Of a stretch of 64,000 bases of DNA, positions 1 to 10,115 are shown piece after piece. This DNA is from Sorghum bicolor (Eukaryota > Streptophyta > Magnoliopsida > Poales > Poaceae): positions 48,951,166 to 49,015,165 of the forward strand of contig NC_012873.2 of NCBI RefSeq assembly GCF_000003195.3, written 5' to 3'. Under the pieces are notes generated by a model. The model did no database searches and was not told the DNA's origin. It worked only from the letters and a program-made list of their open reading frames with translations. Positions within the stretch are counted from its first letter, which is position 1. Each line of letters starts with the position of its first letter. The position numbers and the translations under genes were made by a program.

Positions 1-1
1 G

Positions 2-727
2 ATAATGCGTCAGCACATGGAAACTTTTGGCGATTGGTTGCGCAAAAAATGTCAAGGTGATGAAAACATTGATGAGCAGCTTTATTTGTTGGCCAGGCAA
101 CCATCATGGCATGTCCTCACATACAAAGGGTACGAGATAAATGGTAACACATTTTACACAGTTGGCCAAGATAAAAGGAGCACCAACCAAAATAGTGGTG
201 TACGTGTGGATGCCACGGATCCAAATGGGAACAGACAAACATATTATGGACGCATAGAAGACATATGGGAACTAGTCTATGCAGCTAATTTTAAAGTTCC
301 TTTGTTCCGGTGCCAATGGGTGAAGATGACCGAAGGTGGGGTAACAGTCGACAAGGAGTATGGGATGACAACCGTGGACCTTAACAATAGTGGGTTCAAA
401 GACGAACCATTCGTCCTTGCTGCAGACGTGAGTCAGGTGTTCTATGTCAAAGATATGTCTACGAAACCAAAGAGAGGAAAAAATGATGACCACTCAATCA
501 TCAATGAGCCAAAGCGCCACATTGTCCTTTCTGGGAAAAGAAACATTGTCGGAATTGAGGACAAGTCAGACATGTCAGGCGATTACGAAAGGGATGATCG
601 AATTCCACCCTTCATAGTCAACAAAGACCCAAGCATTCTGTTAAACAATGAGGATACTCCATGGTTACGGCAGGATCATAACCAAGGGTCATACGTCAAG
701 AAGAAGTTCACTGTTGTGTCGGCTTGA
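2..727 (+). CDS. TNP2-like CACTA transposase, C-terminal part (DUF4216)
   Basis: About 241 codons are open from the window edge to the TGA at 725-727. The protein contains the DUF4216-type region of plant TNP2 transposases: a segment around residues 35-115 with NSGVRVDATD, YYGRIEDIWEL and PLFRCQWVK. It aligns by eye with the C-terminal part of the TNP2 gene at 56215-59724 (NSGVRCDALD, YFGFVEDIWEL, PVFRCQWVE). TNP2 supplies the catalytic protein for excision and integration of CACTA elements. The catalytic Transposase_21 region lies to the left of the window. The visible part has no stop or frameshift. The downstream sequence is repetitive and the next gene in the element starts 3.6 kb later on the same strand. 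Confidence 0.85.
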   Translation: MMRQHMETFGDWLRKKCQGDENIDEQLYLLARQPSWHVLTYKGYEINGNTFYTVGQDKRSTNQNSGVRVDATDPNGNRQTYYGRIEDIWELVYAANFKVPLFRCQWVKMTEGGVTVDKEYGMTTVDLNNSGFKDEPFVLAADVSQVFYVKDMSTKPKRGKNDDHSIINEPKRHIVLSGKRNIVGIEDKSDMSGDYERDDRIPPFIVNKDPSILLNNEDTPWLRQDHNQGSYVKKKFTVVSA

Positions 728-836
728 CTTTGTATGACACTATATTTGAGAATTGTGAATTTTGAACAAAGACCCAAACTTTGTATTCATGACTTTTCCA
801 ATTGTTAGAGATCATCAAATGCAAAATTTGTCATGA

Positions 837-2510
837 CTATATGTGTCAATTGTAGATTTTCAACTACACCTTCCCAAAACTTTGTCAAATGCAAAAATGG
901 TCTATATATGAAATGTAGATTTTGATGAGTGGAACAATATTTGTATTCATGACTTTTCCATTCGAGACCATCTAGGGTTCCGAAACCGCTGCGTGGCTAT
1001 GAGTTCTATGAAAATTAAAAATTCAGTGGTTCAAACTTTTCCAAATGAAAAGTTGACCATTAGACAAAATGTAGAACTTGATGAGTGTAGCAAACTTTGT
1101 ATTCATGACTTTTCCATTTGGGACAATCTAGGGTTCGGTCAAAGGGTGTGTTTGTAAAAACCAATGCTTTGACTTTGGTCAAACTTGGTCAAATAGCCCA
1201 TTTGATGACTTGAAATGAAAAAAGTTTGAATACAAAGTTGTTAGAGATCATCAAGATCTATATTTTATATATTGTCCATTTTTCTATTTGGATAATTTTG
1301 AGCCAATCCTAATTACATTTCTATAAAATCCAAGACGGGTTTTGGTCAAACTTGGTCAAATGACAAATTAAATTACTTCAAATGAAAATATTTTGAATAC
1401 CAAGTTGTTAGATATCTTCAAGATCTAAACTTTTTATATACACAACTTTTCCATTTGAGAAAGTCTAAGTTAACAATACCCACCAATTCTTGAATCTCAC
1501 ACAAACTATATGAAACTATATGTGTCAATTGTGGATTTTCAACTACACCTTCCCAAAACTTTGTCAAATACAAAAATGGTCTATATATGAAATGTAGATT
1601 TTGATGAGTGGAACAATATTTGTATTCATGACTTTTCCATTCGAGACCATCTAGGGTTCCGAAACCGCTGCGTGGCTATGAGTTCTATGAAAATTAAAAA
1701 TTCAGTGGTTCAAACTTTTCCAAATGAAAAGTTGACCATTAGACAAAATGTAGAACTTGATGAGTGTAGCAAACTTTGTATTCATGACTTTTCCATTTGG
1801 GACAATCTAGGGTTCGGTCAAAGGGTGTGTTTGTAAAAACCAATGCTTTGACTTTGGTCAAACTTGGTCAAATAGCCCATTTGATGACTTGAAATGAAAA
1901 AAGTTTGAATACAAAGTTGTTAGAGATCATCAAGATCTATATTTTATATATTGTCCATTTTTCTATTTGGATAATTTTGAGCCAATCCTAATTACATTTC
2001 TATAAAATCCAAGACGGGTTTTGGTCAAACTTGGTCAAATGACAAATTAAATTACTTCAAATGAAAATATTTTGAATACCAAGTTGTTAGATATCTTCAA
2101 GATCTAAACTTTTTATATACACAACTTTTCCATTTGAGAAAGTCTAAGTTAACAATACCCACCAATTCTTGAATCTCACACAAACTATATGAAACTATAT
2201 GTGTCAATTGTGGATTTTCAACTACACCTTCCCAAAACTTTGTCAAATACAAAAATGGTCTATATATGAAATGTAGATTTTGATGAGTGGAACAATATTT
2301 GTATTCATGACTTTTCCATTCGAGACCATCTAGGGTTCCGAAACCGCTGCGTGGCTATGAGTTCTATGAAAATTCAAAATTCAGTGGTTCAAACTTTTCC
2401 AAATGAAAAGTTGACCATTAGACAAAATGTAGAACTTGATGAGTGTAGCAAACTTTGTATTCATGACTTTTCCATTTGGGACAATCTAGGGTTCGGTCAA
2501 AGGGTGTGTT
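837..2510 (+). repeat. 679-bp tandem repeat, about 2.5 copies
   Basis: Landmark words recur at an exact spacing of 679 bp: 'tctatatatgaaatgtagat' starts at 901, 1580 and 2259. Copy 1 runs about 837-1515, copy 2 1516-2194 and a partial copy 3 2195-2510. Copies 1 and 2 are nearly identical, with single differences such as atgcaaaaatgg versus atacaaaaatgg. Inside each unit the motif 'ttcatgacttttccatt' is itself repeated with drift, so the unit grew from shorter repeats. It lies between the TNP2 end and the internal terminal-type repeats of CACTA-1. No coding frame is convincing in it. Confidence 0.9.
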
Positions 2511-2895
2511 CATCAAGATATATATTTTTATATGATTTTTTATTTGATGTAAATTATACCCAACTAGCATTTCCTAGTAATAAACAACAAAAATAAAAAG
2601 TTTTACGTTAATATGATGTGAAAATAGATTTCCAGATGATTGGATATAGTTTTTGTAAATTTATTGGAATAATATATTTTTGCATTAACAAAATACTAAA
2701 CATTTCGTACAAAATTATTGCAAATTATAAAAATACAGTAAGATATTTAAGGTTAAAAATTTGCATGTGTACATTAAAAAAAATTACAATATATGTCACT
2801 GTTTAAAAAATATTATGCAAAATATATAATTTACTATACAATTTCTAATATAAACTGTATATATAAACAGTTTAAAAACCCTAAGCTAAAAAAAT
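2511..2895. other. AT-rich spacer in CACTA-1
   Basis: This stretch joins the tandem array to the internal palindromes. It is AT-rich, with no recognisable gene; short open frames here have no family features. Confidence 0.5.
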
Positions 2896-3020
2896 GGGCC
2901 TTTAGCACCGGCCCATAGTGGCAACCGGTGCTAAAGGGTCCTGAAAATTTCAGGAGCCCATCCTAGCGCGCGCTGGACCCTTTAGCACCGGTCCGTGGCT
3001 GGAACCGGTGCTAAAGGGTC
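2896..3020. repeat. Internal copy of CACTA-1 terminal-type palindromes
   Basis: Two inverted-repeat units occur. One spans 2896-2939 (ggcctttagcaccggcc ... accggtgctaaaggg) and the other 2976-3020 (gaccctttagcaccggtcc ... accggtgctaaagggtc). They resemble the units near the right end at 8663-8820 (ccctttaacaccggttgg ... ccaaccggtgttaaaggg). In CACTA elements such subterminal repeats are the binding sites of an element-encoded DNA-binding protein. This block is internal and lies immediately upstream of a TATA box, so a promoter role is inferred. Confidence 0.8.
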
Positions 3021-3026
3021 CGCCCC

Positions 3027-3034
3027 TATATATT
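3027..3034 (+). promoter_or_regulatory. TATA box of the Transposase_24/Ulp1 gene
   Basis: TATATATT lies 6 bp after the last palindrome and about 1.3 kb before the predicted ATG. It is followed by a GC- and CCG-rich leader (about 3040-3300), as in the equivalent gene of CACTA-2. The call rests on position and sequence only. Confidence 0.5.
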
Positions 3035-3386
3035 TGCGCAGGAGCCCTGGATCCGGCAGTTCATCGTCTTCGTCTTCGTTCCAGCGCCGCCGGGTTCATC
3101 TTCGCCGCCGTCGTTTCGACTCCCTCGCCGCCGCGACCACCGTCTCCACCAGCGCCGCCGCGGCTCTCCACTAGCGCCGCCGCGGCCCTCCGCCAACGCC
3201 GCCGCCGCAGCGGGCCACGGCCAGATCGAGCGCGCGCGTCATCTTCCTCGGCCACTGCACTACACGTCGATCTCTTCCTCTCTCCGGCCGGCTGTGTGCT
3301 ATAAGTATAGATCGAGAGCGCCGCCATTGATTAATTACGTATTTATATACACTAGACCAGAGAAATATATATATATATATATACAC

Positions 3387-3530
3387 AAAATATTACATAT
3401 ATATACATAAAAATATATACAAAAAATAATACTACAAATCAAAACACCATATATATATATGTATATATGGTGTTTTGATTTGTAGTATTATTTTTTGTAT
3501 ATATTTTTATGTATATATATGTAATATTTT
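3387..3530. repeat. 144-bp near-perfect palindrome
   Basis: The left arm, starting aaaatattac at 3387, is the reverse complement of the right arm ending gtaatatttt at 3530. Matching continues through ataatactacaaatc/gatttgtagtattat and aaaacacc/ggtgtttt to an AT centre near 3458. Arms of at least 62 bp can form a long hairpin. Confidence 0.85.
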
Positions 3531-3549
3531 TTTTGTATATATATATTAT

Positions 3550-3990
3550 TTGTTGTACATATATACACACATATATATAGTTTGTATGTATGAATTATAA
3601 TTGTTTGTATGTATGTATTATTTTTTTAATATATTATTCTAGTATATATATAGTATGTATGTATGTTTTATTTTTTGTATATATGTATTATGTTTTGTAT
3701 GTATGTATATTATTTTTTGTACATATACACACATATATATAGTTTGTATGTATGAATTATAATTGTTTGTATGTATGTATGTATGTATGTATTATTTTTT
3801 TAATATATTATTCTAGTATATATATAGTATGTATGTATGTTTTATTTTTTGTATATATGTATTATTTTTTGTATGTATGTATATTATTTTTTGTACATAT
3901 ACACATATATATAGTTTGTATGTATGAATTATAATTGTTTGTATGTATGTATGTATTATTTTTTTAATATATTATTTGTAGTAGTTTTTT
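3550..3990 (+). repeat. AT-rich tandem repeat, about 160-170-bp unit, three copies
   Basis: The phrase 'tttgtatgtatgaattataa' starts at 3581, 3743 and 3915, giving spacings of 162 and 172 bp. Units are built from (tatg)n, (ta)n and t-runs. The length differences between copies lie in the tatg microsatellite tracts. Confidence 0.8.
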
Positions 3991-4344
3991 TTAGTATATA
4001 TTTGTTGTATATTATTCTTGTATCATATTTTATTTTCTAGTGTTTTGTATATATTATTGTTTGTACTATATTATTCTAGTATTGTTTTTTATTCTAGTGT
4101 ATTACTTGGCTTAAAAGATTCTAGTATTATTTTTAGAGCACTCCAACACTTTCATTTGTAGTAGTACTAGTAGTAGTATAAAAGTCTCTAATATATGTTC
4201 TAGTAGTGTTTAGCCACCAAATTTATTCTAGTAGTGTTTAGCCACCAAATTTAGAGCACTCCAACACTTTCATTTGTAGTAGTATTAGTGTATTTCTTAT
4301 CTTATATAGAATATATATATATATGTATGGTTGCAGACATAGAA

Positions 4345-7300
4345 ATGGCTGACCGTCCTCATGATGATCCTGAATATATGGAAGATGTCATTCAAAATAT
4401 GATCGACGACGGTAGTCAGTACTTTGTTGATTACCACGACATCATGCAAGGCAATCCTACTGAGCAACAAGAGGGCAATGCCCCTGAGCAACAAGAGGGC
4501 AATGCCCCTGAGCAACAACTTGTCGTGCAACAAGAAGAAAATACTGGCGAGGTATGTAAATGTAAACATATATAATTAATGCATCTTTTACATATATAAT
4601 TAATTTAGTATTTTTGTTTCTATATGTACGTGTAGCCTTCTGGATCGACCTCTACGGGGAGAAGCGTACCTCCACGAGGGCCAAAGAAGCCGTTGGAGGG
4701 CCGCTATGTAATCTCTGAGTTTGAGATAGCTACAGGCAGACCACTTGGTGAGCATGCAAATAAATATGTTAGTCACTGTGGATATCTTGTAAAAGATCAA
4801 ATACCGATCAGTTGTTGTGAATGGAGAGAGAAGCGAGGTGCTCCTGAGATCAGTTTTGTCTCTGATCGTGACAAGGAGTTAGTTTGGAAAGCCGTCACAG
4901 ACGTTTTCACCTTCGACACCAACGATGAAGAGTTGAAGATGCGAATTTATGACTGGACTATGAAGAAGATGGCAGTACTCTTCCAGAATTGGAAGAAGTC
5001 TTTGTACAATAAATATGTCAAGAAAAACGAGACTCCGGATTTCAACCTCAAGCAATATGTAAAGCTGAGGGCCTTCTGGGATGACTTTGTGCAGTACAAA
5101 ACATCAGAAGAGGGCGAGGAACGAGCCAATAGAAACAAAGAGAATGCTAGTAAAAAGGCATACCACCATCATATGGGATCAGGTGGTTATAAGAGTGCTG
5201 TTCCCAAGTGGAACCGAATGGAACAGGAGATGCTTGCTAGGGGGGTCACACCCGAGACAATAGCAAAGAATTGGAGCGAGCGCTCCAAGCATTGGTTCTA
5301 CGGTCATGGGGGAAGCGTGGACCCAGACACCGGGGCGCTAGTTTGGGGCCAAGAAATCTCTAGAGCAGCAGAGAGACTAGTCCGTGCACGAGAGGCGGTT
5401 CAGTCTGGTGAGTTCAGGCCTAACAGGGAGAAGGATGAACTCACCTATGCGCTTGAAAATCCTGAGCACGGTGGGCGTACGAGAGGCTATAGGGCAGTTC
5501 CGTGGCTGCAATCATTCCAAGCCGATCAAGATACCTACAGAAGCTGCCAGAGAAAGAAGGATGAGGAGGCAGAGCGGATCCGCCGCCTAGAAGCTTTTGT
5601 TCTGCAGTCACAAGAGCGCGAGAAAGCTCGTGAAGAATGGATGCAGGCAGAGATTCAAAGGCAAGTGCAAGCAGCACTTAGTCAAATGACGAAAGGGCAA
5701 GGTACATCACAGCCTGAGGTCAATGTTAGCCCCCCAGGCCAGTTGAAAAGCAGCTGCGCATCCACGGAAGTACCAACCATTCAAGATGACATGAATCTAC
5801 ACTTCCCCGTGGATGATGTCACAGAGGCTTTTACTACCTGTGAGCTGCATGTACCAGATGGGAATGCCACCAAAAAGGTGGCTATCGCTGTTGTCAACCC
5901 TATCGACCGAACGGGCACTCCAAGAATCCATAATCGACCAGTACCTGGTGGATATGCTAGCGTCTCGGTTGATAGGGTTGAGAAAGGTTGTGGCAATGTG
6001 CCACTAGACATAGAAGGGGGAGACGGAGAGAAGACCTTAGGTGAAGCTGAGAAGACATTTATTTGTTGGCGCAAGCGCTTCATAATTATTCCTCAGCATA
6101 GGTTTGTGTGTGATTTTACTTCTTATATTATTTATTATGTATTGAAATTTAAAAAAAGTTTACTCACAAAACTTGTAATTGTTTTCTTTGCAGGGACTCC
6201 TCCAACCTAAGTCCAGTTCTCTCCCCAGCGCATCATAGTGTTGCGGGCGGTGACAATGCTGGATCTCCTCCAACACCTGCGGCGGCCACACCGACCCCGC
6301 CACCGCCTCCACCACGGTCTCCACCTCCTCCACCGAGGTCTCCAACTCCTCCACCGCGTTCTCCAACTCCTCCACCACGTTCTCCAACGCCAAAAAGATC
6401 GGACCCACCCCCTCCCCCGCCTGCACCGCCCTCTCCAAAGAGTGCACGGTCGGTCCCCTCGCCTCCAAAGCGAGGTACTAAGAAGCGGTCCGCCCAAGAA
6501 GGACCGAAGTCATCGGTCCCACCTCCAAAGAAGGCTGCCTCAGCAAAGAGAGCTAAGACGCCAGAAAAATTACCTTACGAAAAGAGTGAAGAGGAGGTAA
6601 TTGCTACATCTAAAGCTGAGGTCCAACAATTTTTTGATAAAATAAAGGAGGATAGGAAAAAACGGCTTAACCCAGAAAAGCCGTACTTTTATGTGAAGCC
6701 ATCGGAACTGAGGCAGAAGGTGGCGGACCATCAAAAGAAGCAACGCAAAGCTCAGAAAAAGCCAGCACTTTCGGACTATGAGCGGTCTCTGGTCAAGTCT
6801 TCACAGCCTACTAAGAAGAGAGTAGGAAAGGGGGTCCCACAGCTCGGAGAAGTATCAAAACCGGTGCCCCCTTTGATTGTGCCAAATCAATACGGCTCAA
6901 ATGAAGACTTGATGCCAAAGAAATCCTTAGCGTTGTCTGAGCTAGACTCGCTTGAGCGTTACTTTGGACAGAGCGGTTTAAATATGGAAGAAATTGCCGC
7001 CATTCTTGGATGCCAAACATTTGAAAAAGCCGAGGTAGTTGATCAATGGAGGGCAAGATATGAACCGGGCAGGAGTTTATTCGATCCTAAGCGTTTACAC
7101 GAGCTCAGCACACAAATGTTTGCAATAAACAAATGGTGCATTGAGGCGTCTAAAAGGGGAGATAATTGGATTTCTGTTCGTATTAGACAACATCACTACT
7201 TCCGTGGAGATGACCTCATATACGTGCAGTTCGAAGAAGTGCACCAATTATGCCACCTCGACGCTCTTGACAAATCTCTTGTCAGCTGCTTTTGTCTGTA

Positions 7301-8365
7301 AGTATTTTTTTTCTTTTTATTATACTTCTAACTTCTTTAATTACATGTATATAATCCTTACACACTTAGGATTTGTATGTATATATGCAGGCACCAAATG
7401 AGAGAGCTCAGAATAAGAAATGACAATAGTATTGGGTTCGTTGACCCTTATATTGTTTTCAAGGCTCCGCAGGCAGTGTGGACAGCAGATCATGAGACAG
7501 AAGTCTGCACCAATCTTATGAGGTTCTTTGTGAACCAAAAAGAAAAACAAAAAATACTCTTCCCCTTCAACTTCGAGTGAGTTATATAGTTATTAAGTGC
7601 ATGCATATTTTATTTTACATTATAGGACTGACTATATATATATGTGTGTAAACAGCTTTCACTGGATACTCATGGTCATTGAAATTCCCAAGAACCAGTT
7701 GATAATCTTTGACTCAATGAGAAAACCATAAGAAAATTATCAACAAATGGTAAACATTATTCAAAGGTACGTAATGTCGATCTCAGCTACAAAAATATCA
7801 TAATATGACTCTGTAATTATTAGTTCACGATATACAATGGCTGTGTATAGGGTTTGGGAAAGATTCATTGACCGTGAATATCTCAGTGGATGTAAAGCGC
7901 CGCTTAACATAATACATCCACAAGTAAGTTCTACTAGCTAACAAAATTTCGCTAACTTTTAGCCTTCTTATTGTCGTGGTCGTGAATATTTTTATATATA
8001 TATCGTACAGTGGTGTTTAAGACAAGAAGGGGGGAACAATCTATGTGCATATTACGTGTGCAAATTCATGATGGCACAAGTCAATCAAACACCCACAGAG
8101 ACGCTCAGAGTACGTTACATGACTCTTTTCATTATCTCCTGAATTATATTGAATAACTTAGATAACTAATACCTTTTTTATTTATTTCAAATTAAAGACG
8201 GAATGGCTGAGGGAAAAGGTCCTACAACAAGACCGAATCAAAGCTATCCAAGAGACGATAGCAGGATTTCTCCGCGACCAAGTGATCAATCCAAACGGCG
8301 AGTTTCACTTCAACGACAACGAAACTCTTATTCCAAACAACGATGATCATTTGTATCGTTCGTAG
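4345..8365 (+). pseudogene. Transposase_24 / Ulp1-protease fusion gene of CACTA-1 (8 exons, one stop)
   Basis: Exons read from splice signals and frame: 4345-4551, 4636-6101, 6194-7297, 7391-7576, 7656-7766, 7824-7923, 8011-8109, 8198-8365. All phases agree, giving 1,147 codons. The N-terminal third is acidic, with QQEGNAPE repeats. The second exon holds a Transposase_24-type region (plant Ptta/En/Spm family; HHHMGSGGYKSAVPKW, ENPEHGGRTRGY). A proline-rich SPPPPP linker (6245-6470) follows. The last exons form a Ulp1/C48 cysteine-protease fold: catalytic His in FHWILMVIE, Asp in IIFDSM, Gln and Cys in RQEGGNNLCAYYVCKF. A TAA at 7729-7731, just after the catalytic Asp, interrupts the frame; without it the gene is open throughout. 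Domain names are from family knowledge; substrate and role are unknown. Confidence 0.8.
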
Positions 8366-8662
8366 ACATTGGGAGAAAAAACTCTATGTATATATGTGTT
8401 ACGAATTTTGTACATATAAAACTATATATATATAAAGCTTTTTACATATCTATTTAATTTTTGATGTGGTCTATTCATTTTATTATAGGCAAAGCTTAAT
8501 TATTAAGCTAAGCCTATAATTTTCATTTATATATGCTTAATATGTGTGTAATATAAATATATTATTGTATCAGCAAAACATGTATTGAAAAACCTATTAT
8601 TATATATTATATATAAACAATAAACAGAACCGAAGAAGTGAACCAAAAAAAAGAAAAAGAAA
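8366..8662. other. 3' flank of the fusion gene with a hairpin
   Basis: This is non-coding and AT-rich. An imperfect hairpin lies at about 8482-8520: attataggc pairs with gcctataat and agcttaat with attaagct. The hairpin separates the gene end from the terminal repeats. Confidence 0.5.
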
Positions 8663-8903
8663 CCCTTTAACACCGGTTGGTAATACCAACCGGTGTTAAA
8701 GGGTCCTGCAACGTGGCAGCCCTGGCAGGACCCTTTAACACCGGTTGGTGTTACCAACCGGTGTTAAAGGGGGGGGCTTTAGCCCCGGTTGCCCGAACCG
8801 GGACTAAAGGGTGGGCCTTTAGTCCCGGAAGGGCAGCACCGGCTCGGGAACCGGGGCAACAGGCCCTTCCCGATCGGTGCTAATGCCCGAACGTGTGGCA
8901 GTG
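8663..8903. repeat. Subterminal palindromes and probable right end of CACTA-1
   Basis: There are two copies of a ccctttaacaccggttgg / ccaaccggtgttaaaggg inverted repeat (8663-8703 and 8731-8771). Degenerate versions built on ttagccccggtt / gggactaaaggg continue to about 8880. The sequence then ends in cgtgtggcagtg at 8903, which reads CACTGCCACACG on the other strand, a possible CACTG-type terminus. A taa at 8904-8906 could be the target duplication, but the partner is outside the window. Confidence 0.65.
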
Positions 8904-8906
8904 TAA

Positions 8907-10115
8907 CCCTTAACATGCTCCACGAGTTTTGTTGTCTATTTGGGTTGTGCAGTATATTGAGGCTTAAGAAGAGTGAGACCGAACATGCAGGCCACAAGAG
9001 TGAATGACTATGTCAACATCCAGGTTGGGGGAGGCACCCCCACGTGTATCTAGATAAGTATTACTTTTCTTTCTTGGTTTTATTTACTAGTATTCGGAAA
9101 TAAAAAATGCATAACCATGAAACCAAACAAAGTTCTTCTTTTGAGTAATATACAATAGTTTTGTGTAATCCTAAGTTTTAAATAAAATAAAAAGAAAGTT
9201 TGATCCAAGTCTAGGTAATTGACAAACATGATATGAGAAGATCTAAGCTACTATTTAACTTGTTCCAAGTTTCGCTAGAGTTCTGGAGATTTTATCTTTT
9301 GAAAATCTGAAAATTCAAAAAAAAATGAATGAGATCCTGTTTGACATAATACCTAGAGTCTTATAAGATATAAATATTAAAACTGTGGGCACTTGCTTTG
9401 TTCAAGCCATTGTTAATTCTTGTAGTTTTGGTTGAGAGAATTATCATGCTCCAAAGATCAAGGTATTTTTGTTTTAAAAATATAAAAGATTCACTCTTTC
9501 GAAGTATTATTGCGTTAGAGGCATGGGACTATGCAAAAATTTGATTCAAAAAAAAAGAGTGACACGAGAGGTAAAAATGGACAAGTGTCCGAAGTAGAAT
9601 TAGGGGTACAAAGATACCCACCTGAGTGGAAAAAATGGACATGTGTCCGATAGTAGAATTAGGGGTACTTGGTGCCCACTTGAAAAAAAGGGGAAAAAAG
9701 AGAGAGACTGAAAAAAAAGAAAGAAAAAAATAGCCCATGGTCCCTCTAATAAGCAATATGCCAAAAAGGTCAAAGGTCTTGATCTAGGAGTATGACATTC
9801 CTCTCCCTTGCTCCGAGCATTGACATAGCAAAATGCAAAGTAAGTATGATAAAACTTTTAAAGCTCTACTTATATATCTTTCGAGAAGAAGGCAAATGCC
9901 TCAGTTTTATTTTGAAACTTACAAAAAACTCCAGAACAAAGGTAAGACAGAAGAACTTGAGACATAGTGCTTGACTTGATCGTTCTGATTTTCAATCACT
10001 TAAGACCTTAGTGATAACTTAAAAACCCTGTAGTAAGAGGCATAAAAGTAACCCCTATTTTCTTGCTGATTTTAGCTTTGCTCAGGGACGAGCAAAGGTT
10101 AAGCTTGGTAGAGCT
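8907..10115 (+). mobile_element. 3' internal region of an Athila/Tat-like Gypsy element (decayed)
   Basis: No gene is open here. The stretch ends in 'gctttgctcagggacgagca' followed by aaggttaagcttggtagagc, resembling the conserved 3' region and polypurine tract that precede the 3' LTR in grass Athila/Tat-like Gypsy elements. The LTR starts at 10116. The tract is degraded: aagcttggtaga instead of a clean purine run. Confidence 0.55.

Larger units (their letters stand above)
3035..4344 (+). other. Leader / first-intron region of the CACTA-1 second gene
   Basis: The GC-rich 5' leader (about 3040-3320) is followed by roughly 1 kb of very AT-rich DNA that holds a large palindrome (3387-3530) and a tandem repeat (about 3550-3990). 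The phrase 'gagcactccaacactttcatttgtagtagta' family occurs twice, near 4137 and 4254. A 3' splice site (ttgcag) at 4331-4336 precedes the predicted ATG, so much of this stretch is probably an intron in the 5' UTR. Open frames across the GC-rich part occur on both strands and look compositional. Confidence 0.5.
1..8903 (+). mobile_element. CACTA-1: right part of a CACTA (En/Spm) DNA transposon
   Basis: The element enters from the left edge. In order it holds the end of a TNP2 transposase gene (to 727), a 679-bp tandem repeat array, a block of palindromic terminal-type repeats (2896-3020), a spliced Transposase_24/Ulp1 gene (4345-8365) and a second block of the same kind of palindromes (8663-8880). 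The same gene order is found, on the other strand, in the complete element at 50081-60566. The right end is placed at 8903 because the reverse complement there begins CACTGCCACACG and Gypsy-like sequence follows. The left end, and so the TSD test, lie outside the window. Membership of the superfamily is secure; the exact right end is tentative. Confidence 0.8.

Noticed and set aside
3008..3386. Three overlapping GC-rich open frames
   Set aside because: Same situation in the CACTA-1 leader; no start context or domain.
6160..6600. His/Arg/Trp-rich frames on both strands
   Set aside because: Shadows of the proline-rich linker exon of the fusion gene.
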